64,000 nt of DNA from Bacillus sp. REN16 (GCF_020731355.1 NZ_JAJFZK010000013.1:33398-97397), one strand, 5' to 3'; positions 20,071 to 29,082 are shown, counted from the first letter of the stretch. The notes: generated by a model from the letters alone, not told the origin. A program made the numbers and translations.

Positions 20071-20163
20071 TTAAAACCACATACCTACTCCTGCTAACAG
20101 AGTCGTAATTACCATTACACCAATCATTAAATATACAACAATTTTTTGAGTTTTACGGGACAT
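20071..20163 (-). CDS. 30-residue single-span membrane peptide, Prli42/DUF4044-like
   Basis: A reverse-strand ORF encodes MSRKTQKIVVYLMIGVMVIT followed by TLLAGVGMWF. It has a short basic N-terminus and one hydrophobic span. An AAAGGAG ribosome site is correctly placed before the ATG. Size, charge pattern and the TTLLAGVGM end resemble the stressosome-anchoring peptide Prli42 and related Firmicutes peptides, which fix RsbR to the membrane. That assignment rests on memory of the family and is moderate; that a small gene is present is well supported. It converges on yqjA across a hairpin. Confidence 0.72.
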   Translation of the reverse strand: MSRKTQKIVVYLMIGVMVITTLLAGVGMWF

Positions 20164-20278
20164 GTCACCTACTCCTTTCTGCTTGCTTCTTTATTATATT
20201 TTACCGTGAAACCCGAAGTTGGACAACTATCTAGTAAAAATCATTAAAACTGAAAATAAACAATTTTTGATGAGCTTA

Positions 20279-20287
20279 TGCTAAAAT
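20279..20287 (+). promoter_or_regulatory. Extended -10 promoter candidate of mce-yqjD
   Basis: TGCTAAAAT fits an extended -10 (TGn-TATAAT, one mismatch). No clear -35 is visible. The predicted start near 20294 places the palindrome at 20324-20337 in the leader. Confidence 0.35.
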
Positions 20288-20323
20288 AGTCTTAGTACAC
20301 CTAGAAAGCGTATACAATTTTTG

Positions 20324-20337
20324 AGCGAGCGCTCGCT
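20324..20337. promoter_or_regulatory. Perfect 14-bp palindrome, probable repressor operator for mce-yqjD
   Basis: AGCGAGCGCTCGCT is a perfect palindrome, very GC-rich against its AT-rich surroundings, ending just before the GAGGAG ribosome site of mce. Form and size suit a TetR-family operator. The regulator is not identified. Confidence 0.5.
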
Positions 20338-20351
20338 TGAGGAGTGAAAGC

Positions 20352-20771
20352 ATGATTAAAAAAATTGACCACATTGGAATAGCTGTTTCATCAATTGAAA
20401 CTTCCCTTCCTTTTTACACGAACGTTCTAAACCTCCAGGTAGAAGGAATTGAAGAAGTAGAATCAGAGAAAGTAAGAGTTGCCTTTATCAAAATCGGAGA
20501 ATCGAAGCTGGAGCTATTGGAGCCATTATCACCAGAAAGTCCAATTGCTAAATTTATAGAAAAACGCGGTGAGGGAATACATCATATCGCATTGGGTGTA
20601 ACATCCATCGAAGAGCGTATTCAAGAAATAAAGGAACATGGCATTCGAATGCTTGCTATGGAGCCAAAGCTTGGGGCAGGCGGTGCAAAGATTGCCTTCA
20701 TGCACCCAAAGTCTACAGGTAATATCCTATATGAGCTTTGTGAGAAACCTATCAAGGGGGATACAAAATAA
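20352..20771 (+). CDS. mce: Methylmalonyl-CoA epimerase
   Basis: Interconverts (S)- and (R)-methylmalonyl-CoA, linking carboxylated propionyl-CoA to MutAB. The 139-residue VOC/glyoxalase-fold protein begins MIKKIDHIGIAVSSIE, with the metal His in DHIGIAV, and carries a second metal site in GEGIHHIALGV (about 73-83) and a third in ILYELCEK near the end. ATG at 20352 follows GAGGAG by seven bases; a TTG at 20337 precedes that site. The stop overlaps the yqjD ATG (TAATG). It corresponds to B. subtilis yqjC by position. Confidence 0.9.
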   Translation: MIKKIDHIGIAVSSIETSLPFYTNVLNLQVEGIEEVESEKVRVAFIKIGESKLELLEPLSPESPIAKFIEKRGEGIHHIALGVTSIEERIQEIKEHGIRMLAMEPKLGAGGAKIAFMHPKSTGNILYELCEKPIKGDTK

Positions 20772-22321
20772 TGGTAGATATCTATGAGAAAATTGACGAA
20801 CTCTATGATCGTCGTCGTGAGGTAGAATTAGGCGGCGGAGACGAAAAGATTGATAAACAGCATGAAAAAGGAAAATTAACCGCTAGAGAGCGGATTGATT
20901 TATTACTTGATAAGGGAACCTTTGTGGAATTGAATCCATTTATCGAGCATCGTAGTATTGATTTTGGACTAGCCGATAAAAAAGGGCCTGGCGATGGTGT
21001 CGTTACTGGCTATGGAAAAATTAACGGAAGACCGGTTTATTTGTTTTCTCAGGATTTTACTGTATTTGGTGGAGCACTTGGGGAAATGCATGCGAAAAAA
21101 ATTGCAAATGTCATGGACCTGGCTGCTAAAAATGGTGCACCCTTTATTGGCTTAAATGATTCAGGTGGTGCAAGAATTCAAGAGGGTGTCGTCTCCCTTG
21201 ACGGCTATGGTCACATTTTTTATCGAAATGCGATTTATTCGGGAGTCATTCCGCAAATCTCTGTCATTATGGGACCATGCGCGGGCGGGGCCGTGTATTC
21301 TCCAGCGATTACCGATTTTGTCTTTATGGTGGAAAAGACGTCACAGATGTTTATAACTGGGCCGAAAGTCATTGAAACCGTTACAGGTGAAAAAATAAGC
21401 TCAGAGGATTTAGGTGGAGCAAGCGTACATAATTCAATCAGCGGGAACGCACATTTTTCAGGAGAAACCGAAGAGGATGTTTTGCAGCAGGTAAGGGCTT
21501 TAGTGAGCTATCTCCCTCAAAATAATGAAGAAAAATCACCCATTCTACCTGTACAAGAAGATGACGATTATCGGCCCGATTTGACAGATGTGATCCCATT
21601 TGATGCAGTCAGACCCTATGATGTTCGCAAAGTAATTGAACAAGTAGTTGACGAAAATTCATTCATGGAAGTTCACAAAGATTTTGCGAAAAACATCGTT
21701 GTTGGGTTTGCAAGAATAAAAGGTGAAGTTGTCGGTTTAGTATGTAATCAGCCGAAATATATGGCCGGAGGGCTTGATATTGATTCATCTGATAAAGCTT
21801 CAAGATTTATTCGTTTTTGTGATTCCTTTAATATTCCGCTGATCACATTTGAGGATGTAACAGGCTTCTTCCCCGGGGTAAAACAGGAGCATGGCGGAAT
21901 TATAAGACATGGAGCAAAGATTTTATTTGCGTATTCAGAAGCCACAGTGCCTAAGCTAACAGTCATTCTAAGAAAGGCATATGGCGGGGCATATGTAGCT
22001 TTAAATAGTAAATCAATTGGAGCTGATTTAGTTTATGCATGGCCAAATGCCGAAATTGCGGTAATGGGTCCACAAGGAGCTGCCAATATCATTTTTGCTC
22101 GTGAAATTAATGAAAGTGATGACCCGGAAAAAACGCGCGCAGCTAAGATTGAGGAATACCGTGAAAAGTTTGCTAATCCATATGTTGCAGCGAGTCAAGG
22201 AATGGTAGATGATGTCATCGATCCTCGCGAAACGCGGATAAAAATTATTCAGGCTTTAGAAATGCTTCGAAATAAAAAAGAATCCCGTCCAAAGAAAAAG
22301 CATGGAAATATTCCATTATAG
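20771..22321 (+). CDS. yqjD: Acyl-CoA carboxyltransferase beta subunit (propionyl-CoA carboxylase or methylmalonyl-CoA decarboxylase alpha type)
   Basis: 516-residue carboxyltransferase of the biotin-dependent family. Two crotonase-like halves carry oxyanion-hole glycines in PFIGLNDSGGARIQEGV (about 123-139) with GPCAGGAVYSPA (about 166-177), and GGIIRHGAKILFAYSEA with RKAYGGAYVALNSKSIGAD (about 375-420). It should carboxylate propionyl-CoA using carboxybiotin from a separate biotin carboxylase/BCCP. No such alpha subunit gene is present in the window, so the partner must lie elsewhere. Translational coupling with mce (TAATG) ties both to the methylmalonyl-CoA route served by mutAB-meaB. Confidence 0.9.
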   Translation: MVDIYEKIDELYDRRREVELGGGDEKIDKQHEKGKLTARERIDLLLDKGTFVELNPFIEHRSIDFGLADKKGPGDGVVTGYGKINGRPVYLFSQDFTVFGGALGEMHAKKIANVMDLAAKNGAPFIGLNDSGGARIQEGVVSLDGYGHIFYRNAIYSGVIPQISVIMGPCAGGAVYSPAITDFVFMVEKTSQMFITGPKVIETVTGEKISSEDLGGASVHNSISGNAHFSGETEEDVLQQVRALVSYLPQNNEEKSPILPVQEDDDYRPDLTDVIPFDAVRPYDVRKVIEQVVDENSFMEVHKDFAKNIVVGFARIKGEVVGLVCNQPKYMAGGLDIDSSDKASRFIRFCDSFNIPLITFEDVTGFFPGVKQEHGGIIRHGAKILFAYSEATVPKLTVILRKAYGGAYVALNSKSIGADLVYAWPNAEIAVMGPQGAANIIFAREINESDDPEKTRAAKIEEYREKFANPYVAASQGMVDDVIDPRETRIKIIQALEMLRNKKESRPKKKHGNIPL

Positions 22322-22397
22322 GGCGGAGTATTTGATTTTTGATGATATTGTGATAGTCTAATTTCATTAGACCTATTCATCTTGGAGGTACATAGTT

Positions 22398-23516
22398 ATG
22401 ATAAATCAAGAAAGACTTGTTAATGAATTTTTAGAGTTAGTACAAGTGGACTCTGAAACAAGATTCGAAACTGAAATTGCAAAAGTGTTAAAAGAAAAAT
22501 TCACTGCATTAGGTGTACATGTGATCGAGGATGACACAACCGGTCAAACTGGACATGGGGCAGGGAATTTAATTTGTACGCTTGAAGGAAAAAAGAATGA
22601 TGTAGATACCATTTATTTTACATCCCATATGGATACAGTTGTTCCAGGTAAGGGGATTAAGCCGTCCATAAAGGATGGTTATATTGTCTCAGACGGTACA
22701 ACCATTTTGGGAGCAGATGATAAAGCAGGATTAGCTGCAATGTTCGAAGCGATTCGTGTTATAAAAGAAAATCAAATTCCGCATGGTAAAATAGAATTTA
22801 TTATTACAGCCGGTGAAGAATCCGGTCTTATGGGGGCAAAAGCTCTAGACCCTTCTATGATTACTGCGAAATACGGCTATGCGCTTGATAGTGATGGCAA
22901 GGTTGGCAACATTATTGTTGCTGCACCAACACAAGCGAAAGTGAAGGCAACTATCATTGGAAAAACAGCACATGCCGGTGTTGCCCCTGAAAAAGGTGTT
23001 TCAGCGATTACAATGGCTGCAAAATCAATTTCCAGAATGCCTTTAGGTCGAATTGATGAAGAAACAACTGCTAATATCGGTCGCTTTGAAGGTGGAACAC
23101 AAACGAATATCGTTTGCGACCATGTTGAAATTTTAGCAGAAGCCCGTTCATTAATTACAGAAAAAATGGAAAGCCAAGTTCAAAAGATGAAGGAAGCTTT
23201 CGAATCTGTAGCAGCTGAAATGGGCGGTCGTGCAGATGTCGAGACAACGGTCATGTATCCAGGATTTAAGTTTGCAGATGGCGACCATGTTGTTGAGGTT
23301 GCAAAACGAGCAGTTGCGCGAATTGGACGTCAAAGTGAACTGCAACAAAGCGGTGGTGGCAGTGATGCAAACGTCATCGCGGGTCATGGTATTCCAACCG
23401 TAAATCTAGCTGTTGGTTACGAAGAAATCCATACAACAAATGAAAAAATGCCGATTGAAGAACTTGTTAAAACGGCGGAACTCATTGTTGCGATTGTCGA
23501 AGAGGTTGCGAAATAA
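22398..23516 (+). CDS. yqjE: Peptidase T-like M20/M42 metallopeptidase (YqjE)
   Basis: 372-residue dinuclear zinc peptidase. Metal-site motifs are TSHMDTVVPGKG (about 78-89), TTILGADDKAGLAAMFEA (about 107-124, bridging Asp), ITAGEESGLMGAKALD (about 139-154, catalytic Glu) and the C-terminal IHTTNEKMP. A dimerisation-type insert is present in the middle (KAHAGVAPEKG region). It is annotated in Bacillus as a PepT-like aminopeptidase; the peptide substrate is not known. TTGGAGG lies before the ATG. It follows yqjD by 76 bases, as in B. subtilis. The second copy of the dispersed repeat begins right after its stop codon. Confidence 0.88.
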   Translation: MINQERLVNEFLELVQVDSETRFETEIAKVLKEKFTALGVHVIEDDTTGQTGHGAGNLICTLEGKKNDVDTIYFTSHMDTVVPGKGIKPSIKDGYIVSDGTTILGADDKAGLAAMFEAIRVIKENQIPHGKIEFIITAGEESGLMGAKALDPSMITAKYGYALDSDGKVGNIIVAAPTQAKVKATIIGKTAHAGVAPEKGVSAITMAAKSISRMPLGRIDEETTANIGRFEGGTQTNIVCDHVEILAEARSLITEKMESQVQKMKEAFESVAAEMGGRADVETTVMYPGFKFADGDHVVEVAKRAVARIGRQSELQQSGGGSDANVIAGHGIPTVNLAVGYEEIHTTNEKMPIEELVKTAELIVAIVEEVAK

Positions 23517-23704
23517 GAACAAAAGCGCAGCGCCTTGAAGTTGAACGTCAACTAAAACCTGCCACGTCCTGTGGCAAACGTAGACGTCAGCACATCATGT
23601 GCAAGTCCGACAAGCATAAGACGAGACGGCTAGAAGGTTGCCCTTTGACCTTCTTGACGGATTGGCTTATGACCTCGAGGGGCTAGGCGCTGAAGCTGGA
23701 TGTT
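23517..23704 (+). repeat. Dispersed intergenic repeat, copy 2 (3' end of yqjE)
   Basis: A 188-bp copy begins directly after the yqjE stop codon (GAACAAAAGCGCAGCGCC) and ends CTAGGCGCTGAAGCTGGATG. It shares with copy 1 the GCCACGTCCTGTGGC stem, the TCAGCACAT(C)ATGTGCAAGTCCGACAAGCA core and the CTCGAGGGG end. It lies between yqjE and that gene's terminator, so it is a 3'-UTR element. Confidence 0.85.
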
Positions 23705-23712
23705 GAATTTTA

Positions 23713-23750
23713 AGTGGAATTCCGTTTAATAAGGGAGTTCCTCTTTTTTT
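23713..23750 (+). terminator. Rho-independent terminator of yqjE transcript
   Basis: AGTGGAATTCC pairs with GGAGTTCCTCT (two imperfect positions) and is followed by seven T residues. It follows repeat copy 2. Confidence 0.7.
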
Positions 23751-23822
23751 GTTTCTTTTCCAAATCGGGTAAAGTATGATAGAAAGAGAAGATTTTTGTT
23801 ATTTTGGTAGAGGTGAAGTCAG

Positions 23823-24284
23823 ATGGAAGATCAAAAAGTTGTCGTTTTTTCGGCAGGTAATGAGGAATTTGCTATCCCTGTGTTAAATGTGATTTCCATA
23901 GAAAGAGCACAGAAGCTTAATGCAATACCGCAAATGCCAAACTATATGCTAGGTGTTCTAACGATTCGAGATGAACTAGTTCCCATTATAGATACGGGAA
24001 TTATTTTATTTAATAAAACTACAAATCATACGGAGAAAACGAGGATTATCGTTTCCAAATCGGATACACTTTCAGTTGGATTACTTGTTGATGATGCAAA
24101 AGAAATAATCGATATTCCTCAAGATCAATTGAAGCCATTACATGTAACGTACCAGTTCTCCCCATATATAACTGGAATTGCGACACTTGAAGATAGAATG
24201 ATAACATTACTAGACCCTGCAAAACTATTTGATGGTCTAGACGGATTCGATACGATAGAGGAACATATTCAAAGCCGCCAATAG
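23823..24284 (+). CDS. Stand-alone CheW-domain protein
   Basis: 153 residues that are nearly all one CheW-like domain: VVVFSAGNEEFAIPVLNVISIE at the start, MPNYMLGVLTIRDELVPIIDT (about 40-60) and ISPYITGIATLEDRMITLLDP-like sequence at the end. CheW domains couple chemoreceptors to the CheA kinase at the cell pole. No cheA, receiver domain (as in CheV) or chemoreceptor is nearby, so its partner is unknown; an adaptor for a receptor array elsewhere is likely. GGTAGAGGTG precedes the ATG. Its terminator stem overlaps the end of the coding region. Confidence 0.85.
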   Translation: MEDQKVVVFSAGNEEFAIPVLNVISIERAQKLNAIPQMPNYMLGVLTIRDELVPIIDTGIILFNKTTNHTEKTRIIVSKSDTLSVGLLVDDAKEIIDIPQDQLKPLHVTYQFSPYITGIATLEDRMITLLDPAKLFDGLDGFDTIEEHIQSRQ

Positions 24285-24299
24285 AATAGGTGGCTTTTT
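24273..24299 (+). terminator. Terminator overlapping the end of the cheW-like gene
   Basis: AGCCGCC and GGTGGCT (one G-T pair) are followed by TTTTTC. The 5' arm lies inside the last codons of the gene. Confidence 0.7.
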
Positions 24300-24342
24300 C
24301 TATGATAAACTAGTAATAGTGGATGAATAGGAAGTGCGAATG

Positions 24343-25596
24343 ATGAAGGAAATGTATCCGAAAAACGGAAAGGTTATTTTACACGTCGATATGAATAGCT
24401 TCTATGCATCGGTTGAAATGGCCTATGATCCTACATTACAGGGCAAGCCCTTAGCGATAGCTGGGAATCCCGAGGAGCGCAAGGGCATTATCGTAACATG
24501 CAGTTATGAAGCACGTGCATTTGGGGTGAAAACGACGATGCCCTTATGGGAGGCAAAGCGTAAATGCCCAAATCTGATCGTACGTAAACCAAATTTTGAA
24601 CGTTATCGCAGTGCCTCGCTAGCGATGTTTGATATCCTTCGTTCCTATACGGATCTTGTTGAGCCTGTTTCAATTGATGAAGGTTATCTCGATATAACAA
24701 ATTGCTATGACAAGGGATCTCCAATTGAAATCGCAACCTCCATTCAAGAAACGGTACGAAAAGCTCTTCTTCTTCCTTGCAGTATTGGAATTGCACCGAA
24801 TAAATTTCTCGCAAAAATGGCGTCGGATATGAAAAAACCGTTAGGAATTACTGTTTTACGCAAGCGGGATGTTCCAACTATTCTTTGGCCGCTGCCAGTT
24901 GGGGAAATGCACGGAGTTGGATCGAAAACAGCTGAAAAATTGGCCACAATCAATATTAAAACAATTGGCGATCTTGCAAAGGGAAATGATATTCAATTAA
25001 AACAATTATTAGGTATAAATGGGGGAAGAATTAAGCAGCGGGCTAATGGAATCGACAATAGACCTGTTGACCCGGATTCCATTTCAGTGTTTAAAAGCAT
25101 TGGGAATTCAACAACATTGCCGTATGATTCTACAGATGAGGAACAACTGCTTGGTGTTATTAAAAGACTATCAAACTCCGTCGGGGCTCGAATTAGGCGA
25201 AAGGACATGTTATCAAATAACGTCCAGTTAATGATTCGCTATGCAGACCGAAAAACAGTGACAAGAAGCAGAAAGCTTGAAAATCCAATTGACCAAGATG
25301 AAGAAATTTTTCAGGCAGCCAAGCTTCTTTGGAGGAAACATTGGAACGGGGAACCCATTCGCTTATTAGGTGTAACGGCTCAAGAATTAGTGGAAAAGCA
25401 TGAGGCATATAAACAGCTTGATCTGTTCTCTTATGAAAAAGAAGCGAAGAAAGAACCTTTATTAAAAGTGATTGACGAATTGAAAGATAAGTATGGAAAT
25501 GAGATTCTGTCAAATGGAATCAAGCTTCCAAAGGATAAAAATCCGCGAAATAATGAACATGGAACTAGTTTTGAAAAGGACTTTTTAAGCGATTAA
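24343..25596 (+). CDS. dinB: DNA polymerase IV (Y-family, YqjH/PolY1)
   Basis: Translesion DNA polymerase, about 417 residues. Catalytic palm motifs are ILHVDMNSFYASVEMAYDP (about 13-31, first metal Asp) and LVEPVSIDEGYLDIT (about 103-117, second Asp/Glu pair). Helix-hairpin-helix motifs follow in LPVGEMHGVGSKTAEKL and LLGINGGRIKQRANG, then a little-finger domain, and a C-terminal QLDLFSYE that fits the QLxLF beta-clamp-binding motif. ATG at 24343 has AGGAAG eight bases upstream; ATG 24340 and GTG 24334 are alternatives. No LexA box was visible upstream, so SOS control is not evident. B. subtilis has polY1 at the same place. Confidence 0.93.
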   Translation: MKEMYPKNGKVILHVDMNSFYASVEMAYDPTLQGKPLAIAGNPEERKGIIVTCSYEARAFGVKTTMPLWEAKRKCPNLIVRKPNFERYRSASLAMFDILRSYTDLVEPVSIDEGYLDITNCYDKGSPIEIATSIQETVRKALLLPCSIGIAPNKFLAKMASDMKKPLGITVLRKRDVPTILWPLPVGEMHGVGSKTAEKLATINIKTIGDLAKGNDIQLKQLLGINGGRIKQRANGIDNRPVDPDSISVFKSIGNSTTLPYDSTDEEQLLGVIKRLSNSVGARIRRKDMLSNNVQLMIRYADRKTVTRSRKLENPIDQDEEIFQAAKLLWRKHWNGEPIRLLGVTAQELVEKHEAYKQLDLFSYEKEAKKEPLLKVIDELKDKYGNEILSNGIKLPKDKNPRNNEHGTSFEKDFLSD

Positions 25597-25627
25597 AGAC
25601 CCCAACTCAATTGAGAAGGGGTCTTTT
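25595..25627. terminator. Bidirectional terminator between dinB and zwf
   Basis: AAAGACCCC and GGGGTCTTTT form a strong stem between the convergent genes; T-runs are available on both strands. It begins within the dinB stop codon. Confidence 0.85.
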
Positions 25628-25634
25628 GCAATAC

Positions 25635-27122
25635 TTAATCTTCTACTGGCCACCAGTGGAATCCATCCTCGGCTAATAAATCATGTGCTGCCTTTGGACC
25701 GTTAGAATCAGAAGGATAATTAGGAAATTCAGTTGCAATTTGATTTTCCCAAACCTTGGAGATGGCGTCAACGTAACGCCATGATAGGGCAACTTCATCC
25801 CAGTGAGCAAAGTTGGTTGTATCACCCATCATACAGTCATAAATGAGCTTTTCATAAGCCTCCGGTGTATTAATCCCATCGATGCAGTTATTGCAATAAT
25901 CAAGCTTAACAGGCAGTGTCATCGTGTTTTGTCCCGGTCTTTTCGCATTTAAATTGAGTGTAATTCCCTCATCCGGTTGGATGTTGATGACAAGCAGGTT
26001 AGGATTTTGACGTTCATTATCCTCTTTATAATATAAATCCATTGGAATGTCTTTAAACTGAACAACAATCTTTGTTGATTTTTCCTTCATTCGTTTACCC
26101 GTACGGATATAGAATGGAACACCTGCCCATCTGAAATTATCAATTAAAAGTCTTCCTGCAACAAATGTAGCCGTATTTGACTGAGGATCTACATTATCCT
26201 CTTCGCGGTAACCAGGGACCTGTTTTCCCTTTATTGAACCAGCGCCATATTGTCCTCTAACAAAGTTCTTTCTAACATCTTCCTCGTCCATTGGGCGAAG
26301 GGCACGTAAAACCTTGATTTTTTCACTGCGAATCTCATCTGTATTTAATTTAATCGGTGGTTCCATGGCTAGTAGGGCAACCATTTGAAGCATATGGTTT
26401 TGAACCATATCGCGTAGTGCACCTGATTTTTCATAATAGCCGCCACGATCTTCTACACCTAGAACCTCACTCGAAGTGACCTGAATATTGGATATGTATC
26501 GATTATTCCAAAGTGGTTCGAATATCGCATTTGCAAAACGGATGACTTCAATATTTTGGACCATTTCCTTGCCTAAATAATGGTCAATTCGGTATATCTC
26601 ATCCTCTGAAAATGCATGTCTTAGTTGTTCATTAAGTTGTTTTGCAGAAGGTAGGTTATGGCCGAATGGTTTTTCAATCACAAGTCTTGTATAACCTTCC
26701 GTTGATGTTAATCCTTCTGATTTCAAATTGACAGCAATTGTTCCGAAAAATTCAGGAGCCATTGCTAAATAAAATATTCTGTTTCCACCTGTGTTATAGG
26801 TCGAATCTAAATTCTCTGCAACTGCCTTTAATTCCCGATAAGAAGCACTGTCATTCACATTAAACGGATGGTAGTAAAAATGTTTTGAGAACTTTTCAAT
26901 ATCCTCACGTTGTTCCTCAAATTGCCCGGCAACTGAATTTCTTACGTTTTGTTGGAATTCTTCATTCTTTAATGGGCGTCTTGCCACGCCGATTACCGCA
27001 AAATCCTCAGAAAGCTTTCCTTTCGTATATAAATTATAGATCGAAGGATAGAGCTTTCGGTTGGCCAAATCACCTGTTGCTCCAAAAATAATTACAATTG
27101 ATTTTGGTGCTGTATTTGTCAT
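25635..27122 (-). CDS. zwf: Glucose-6-phosphate 1-dehydrogenase
   Basis: First enzyme of the oxidative pentose phosphate pathway, oxidising glucose-6-phosphate to 6-phosphogluconolactone. The protein of about 495 residues has the N-terminal NADP-binding IIFGATGDLANRKLYPSIYN and the active-site RIDHYLGKEMVQN (about 187-199). I chose the start MTNTAPKS (27122) because GGGGGAT lies seven bases before it; an upstream ATG at 27143 would add seven residues. B. subtilis has gndA beside zwf, but here dinB and zwf are directly adjacent and convergent, so gndA is absent from this spot. Confidence 0.96.
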   Translation of the reverse strand: MTNTAPKSIVIIFGATGDLANRKLYPSIYNLYTKGKLSEDFAVIGVARRPLKNEEFQQNVRNSVAGQFEEQREDIEKFSKHFYYHPFNVNDSASYRELKAVAENLDSTYNTGGNRIFYLAMAPEFFGTIAVNLKSEGLTSTEGYTRLVIEKPFGHNLPSAKQLNEQLRHAFSEDEIYRIDHYLGKEMVQNIEVIRFANAIFEPLWNNRYISNIQVTSSEVLGVEDRGGYYEKSGALRDMVQNHMLQMVALLAMEPPIKLNTDEIRSEKIKVLRALRPMDEEDVRKNFVRGQYGAGSIKGKQVPGYREEDNVDPQSNTATFVAGRLLIDNFRWAGVPFYIRTGKRMKEKSTKIVVQFKDIPMDLYYKEDNERQNPNLLVINIQPDEGITLNLNAKRPGQNTMTLPVKLDYCNNCIDGINTPEAYEKLIYDCMMGDTTNFAHWDEVALSWRYVDAISKVWENQIATEFPNYPSDSNGPKAAHDLLAEDGFHWWPVED

Positions 27123-27385
27123 ATAAATCCCCCATTTTTCCACGCATTTATAATATCTTTTTAATGTATCCTTTTTTGTTTAGTAAATCAACTAATTAGT
27201 ATGATTTTTTTAAGTTTTCCCTTAAAGTATGCCTTAACAAGGAAGGGATATGCGGAAAAACGATTCAAAGATATCTTACTCGAAGGGGCATATCTAGAGA
27301 ACAAAAGGCAGAATATGATATAGTAGGTAATGGAACAGCGAAGGAAAAACGTAAAAAATGAGATGTTAATTGGAGGATTTCGCAA

Positions 27386-28312
27386 GTGGAAGTCGTATTT
27401 TTAGGAACGGGTGCAGGGGTCCCTGCAAAAGAGCGGAATGTTACTTCTATCGCCTTACAATTGCTTGATGAACGCAGAGCCTCTTGGTTATTTGATTGCG
27501 GGGAGGCAACACAGCATCAAATTTTATATACAAATATAAAGCCAGGGAAACTTGAAAAGATTTTTATTAGCCATTTACATGGTGACCATATTTTTGGATT
27601 GCCCGGATTGTTGGGAAGTCGCTCCTTTCAGGGGGGAGAATCCTTATTAACTGTCTATGGACCCAAGGGTATTAAAGCATTTATTGAAACTTCATTAATA
27701 GTAAGTACGACCCATATTCGATATCCGCTTGAAGTGGTTGAGATCGAAGAAGGGGTGATTTTTGAGGATGAGCAATTTTGTGTGATGGCTAAAGAGCTGG
27801 AGCATGGGATTCAATCCTTTGGGTATCGCATTGTAGAGAAGGACCTTCCTGGAACATTGTTGATTGACAAGCTCTCAAAAGAAGGGATCAAGCCTGGTCC
27901 TATTTATCAAAAAATAAAAGAAGGTCAAACCGTAATCCTTGAGGATGGCCGCAGGCTCAATGGAGAGGAATATATTGGTCCTCCTAAAAAAGGCCGAATC
28001 GTGACCATTTTAGGTGATACACGTTATGTGAAGGAAAGTATTGAACTAGCAAAAAATGCAGATCTCCTTGTACATGAAGCAACGTTTAGTTCAAATGAAG
28101 CAGATTTGGCTTATGATTATTTTCACTCAACGACTGCACAAGCAGCTGAGGTTGCAAAATTGGCCGGAGTTAAAAACTTGATATTGACCCATATTAGTTC
28201 AAGGTACCAAGGTGAAGATAGTCAGATGTTACTTAAAGAAGCTCAGCAGGTATTTCAACATACATATATGGCTAAAGATTTTTTGAGGTTCGACATAAAG
28301 CACACCGTATAA
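27386..28312 (+). CDS. rnz: Ribonuclease Z
   Basis: Metallo-beta-lactamase-fold endonuclease that matures tRNA 3' ends lacking encoded CCA. The 308 residues are typical of short RNase Z. Zinc motifs are [20 protein letters not shown] (about 60-79), ILGDTRYV (about 210) and LTHISSRY (about 270). The start is GTG at 27386 with TGGAGG nine bases upstream. It is divergent from zwf, the order seen in B. subtilis (zwf, rnz), and is followed after 20 bases by a nitroreductase gene. Confidence 0.95.
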   Translation: MEVVFLGTGAGVPAKERNVTSIALQLLDERRASWLFDCGEATQHQILYTNIKPGKLEKIFISHLHGDHIFGLPGLLGSRSFQGGESLLTVYGPKGIKAFIETSLIVSTTHIRYPLEVVEIEEGVIFEDEQFCVMAKELEHGIQSFGYRIVEKDLPGTLLIDKLSKEGIKPGPIYQKIKEGQTVILEDGRRLNGEEYIGPPKKGRIVTILGDTRYVKESIELAKNADLLVHEATFSSNEADLAYDYFHSTTAQAAEVAKLAGVKNLILTHISSRYQGEDSQMLLKEAQQVFQHTYMAKDFLRFDIKHTV

Positions 28313-28332
28313 CACTGGAGGTTAATGTAAGA

Positions 28333-29082
28333 ATGAATTCAGTTATTGAAACGATTATGAATCATCGGTCGATTCGTAAATTTGAAAAGAAAGTATTAAC
28401 AGATGAACAAATTCGGATGATTGTGGAAAGTGCCCAAGCGGCCTCGACTTCCAGTTTTATTCAGGCATATTCGATTATTGGGGTTAAGGATCCAGATAAA
28501 AAGCAAAAGCTCGCAGCGATTGTTGGAAATCAAGCCTATGTAGCAGAAAATGGTCATTTCTTTGTATTTTGCGGGGATCTCTATCGTCATCAAGTGATTA
28601 GCAATTTGGAGGAAAAGGATTTATCAACCTCATTGGAGAGTACGGAGAAGTTTATGGTTGCGACGATTGACGCTGCCTTAGCGGCTCAGAATGCCGTACT
28701 TGCAGCTGAATCACTGGGCTTAGGCGCCTGCTATATTGGTGGCTTGCGCAATAATTTAGACGAGGTTTGTGAAATTTTAAATATCCCTGAATTTGTGATC
28801 CCACTCTTTGGAATTGCCGTAGGTTACCCGGCGCAAATGCCAGATAAAAAGCCACGACTTCCATTCGAACATATTTATCATGAAGATGAATATCAACAAG
28901 ATGAAGCCTTGTTTAAACAAGGGTTAGATACGTACAATCAAACGATTTCTGATTACTATACAAAACGTACAAATGGGAAACGATCAGATACATGGACAGG
29001 CCAGATGGCAAACATGCTAGAGAAACCAAAACGTATGTATATGAAGGATTTTGTGAAGAAACAAGGATTTAATCAACAGTAA
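28333..29082 (+). CDS. NADPH-dependent nitroreductase, NfsA/NfrA family
   Basis: FMN-dependent, oxygen-insensitive reductase of nitroaromatics, flavins or quinones. The 249 residues show the family start IMNHRSIRKFEKK, with the FMN-contacting HRSIR, then GLGACYIGGLRNN (about 138-150) and the C-terminal NfsA-type extension SDYYTKR with W near residue 226. CTGGAGGT precedes the ATG. It is 20 bases downstream of rnz and 28 bases upstream of the SNF2 gene in the same direction, so the three may be co-transcribed. Physiological substrate cannot be read from sequence. Confidence 0.87.
   Translation: MNSVIETIMNHRSIRKFEKKVLTDEQIRMIVESAQAASTSSFIQAYSIIGVKDPDKKQKLAAIVGNQAYVAENGHFFVFCGDLYRHQVISNLEEKDLSTSLESTEKFMVATIDAALAAQNAVLAAESLGLGACYIGGLRNNLDEVCEILNIPEFVIPLFGIAVGYPAQMPDKKPRLPFEHIYHEDEYQQDEALFKQGLDTYNQTISDYYTKRTNGKRSDTWTGQMANMLEKPKRMYMKDFVKKQGFNQQ

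Noticed and set aside
20290..20306. FapR-box-like CTTAGTACACCTAG before mce
   Set aside because: Only one half resembles the FapR operator and the spacing does not fit.
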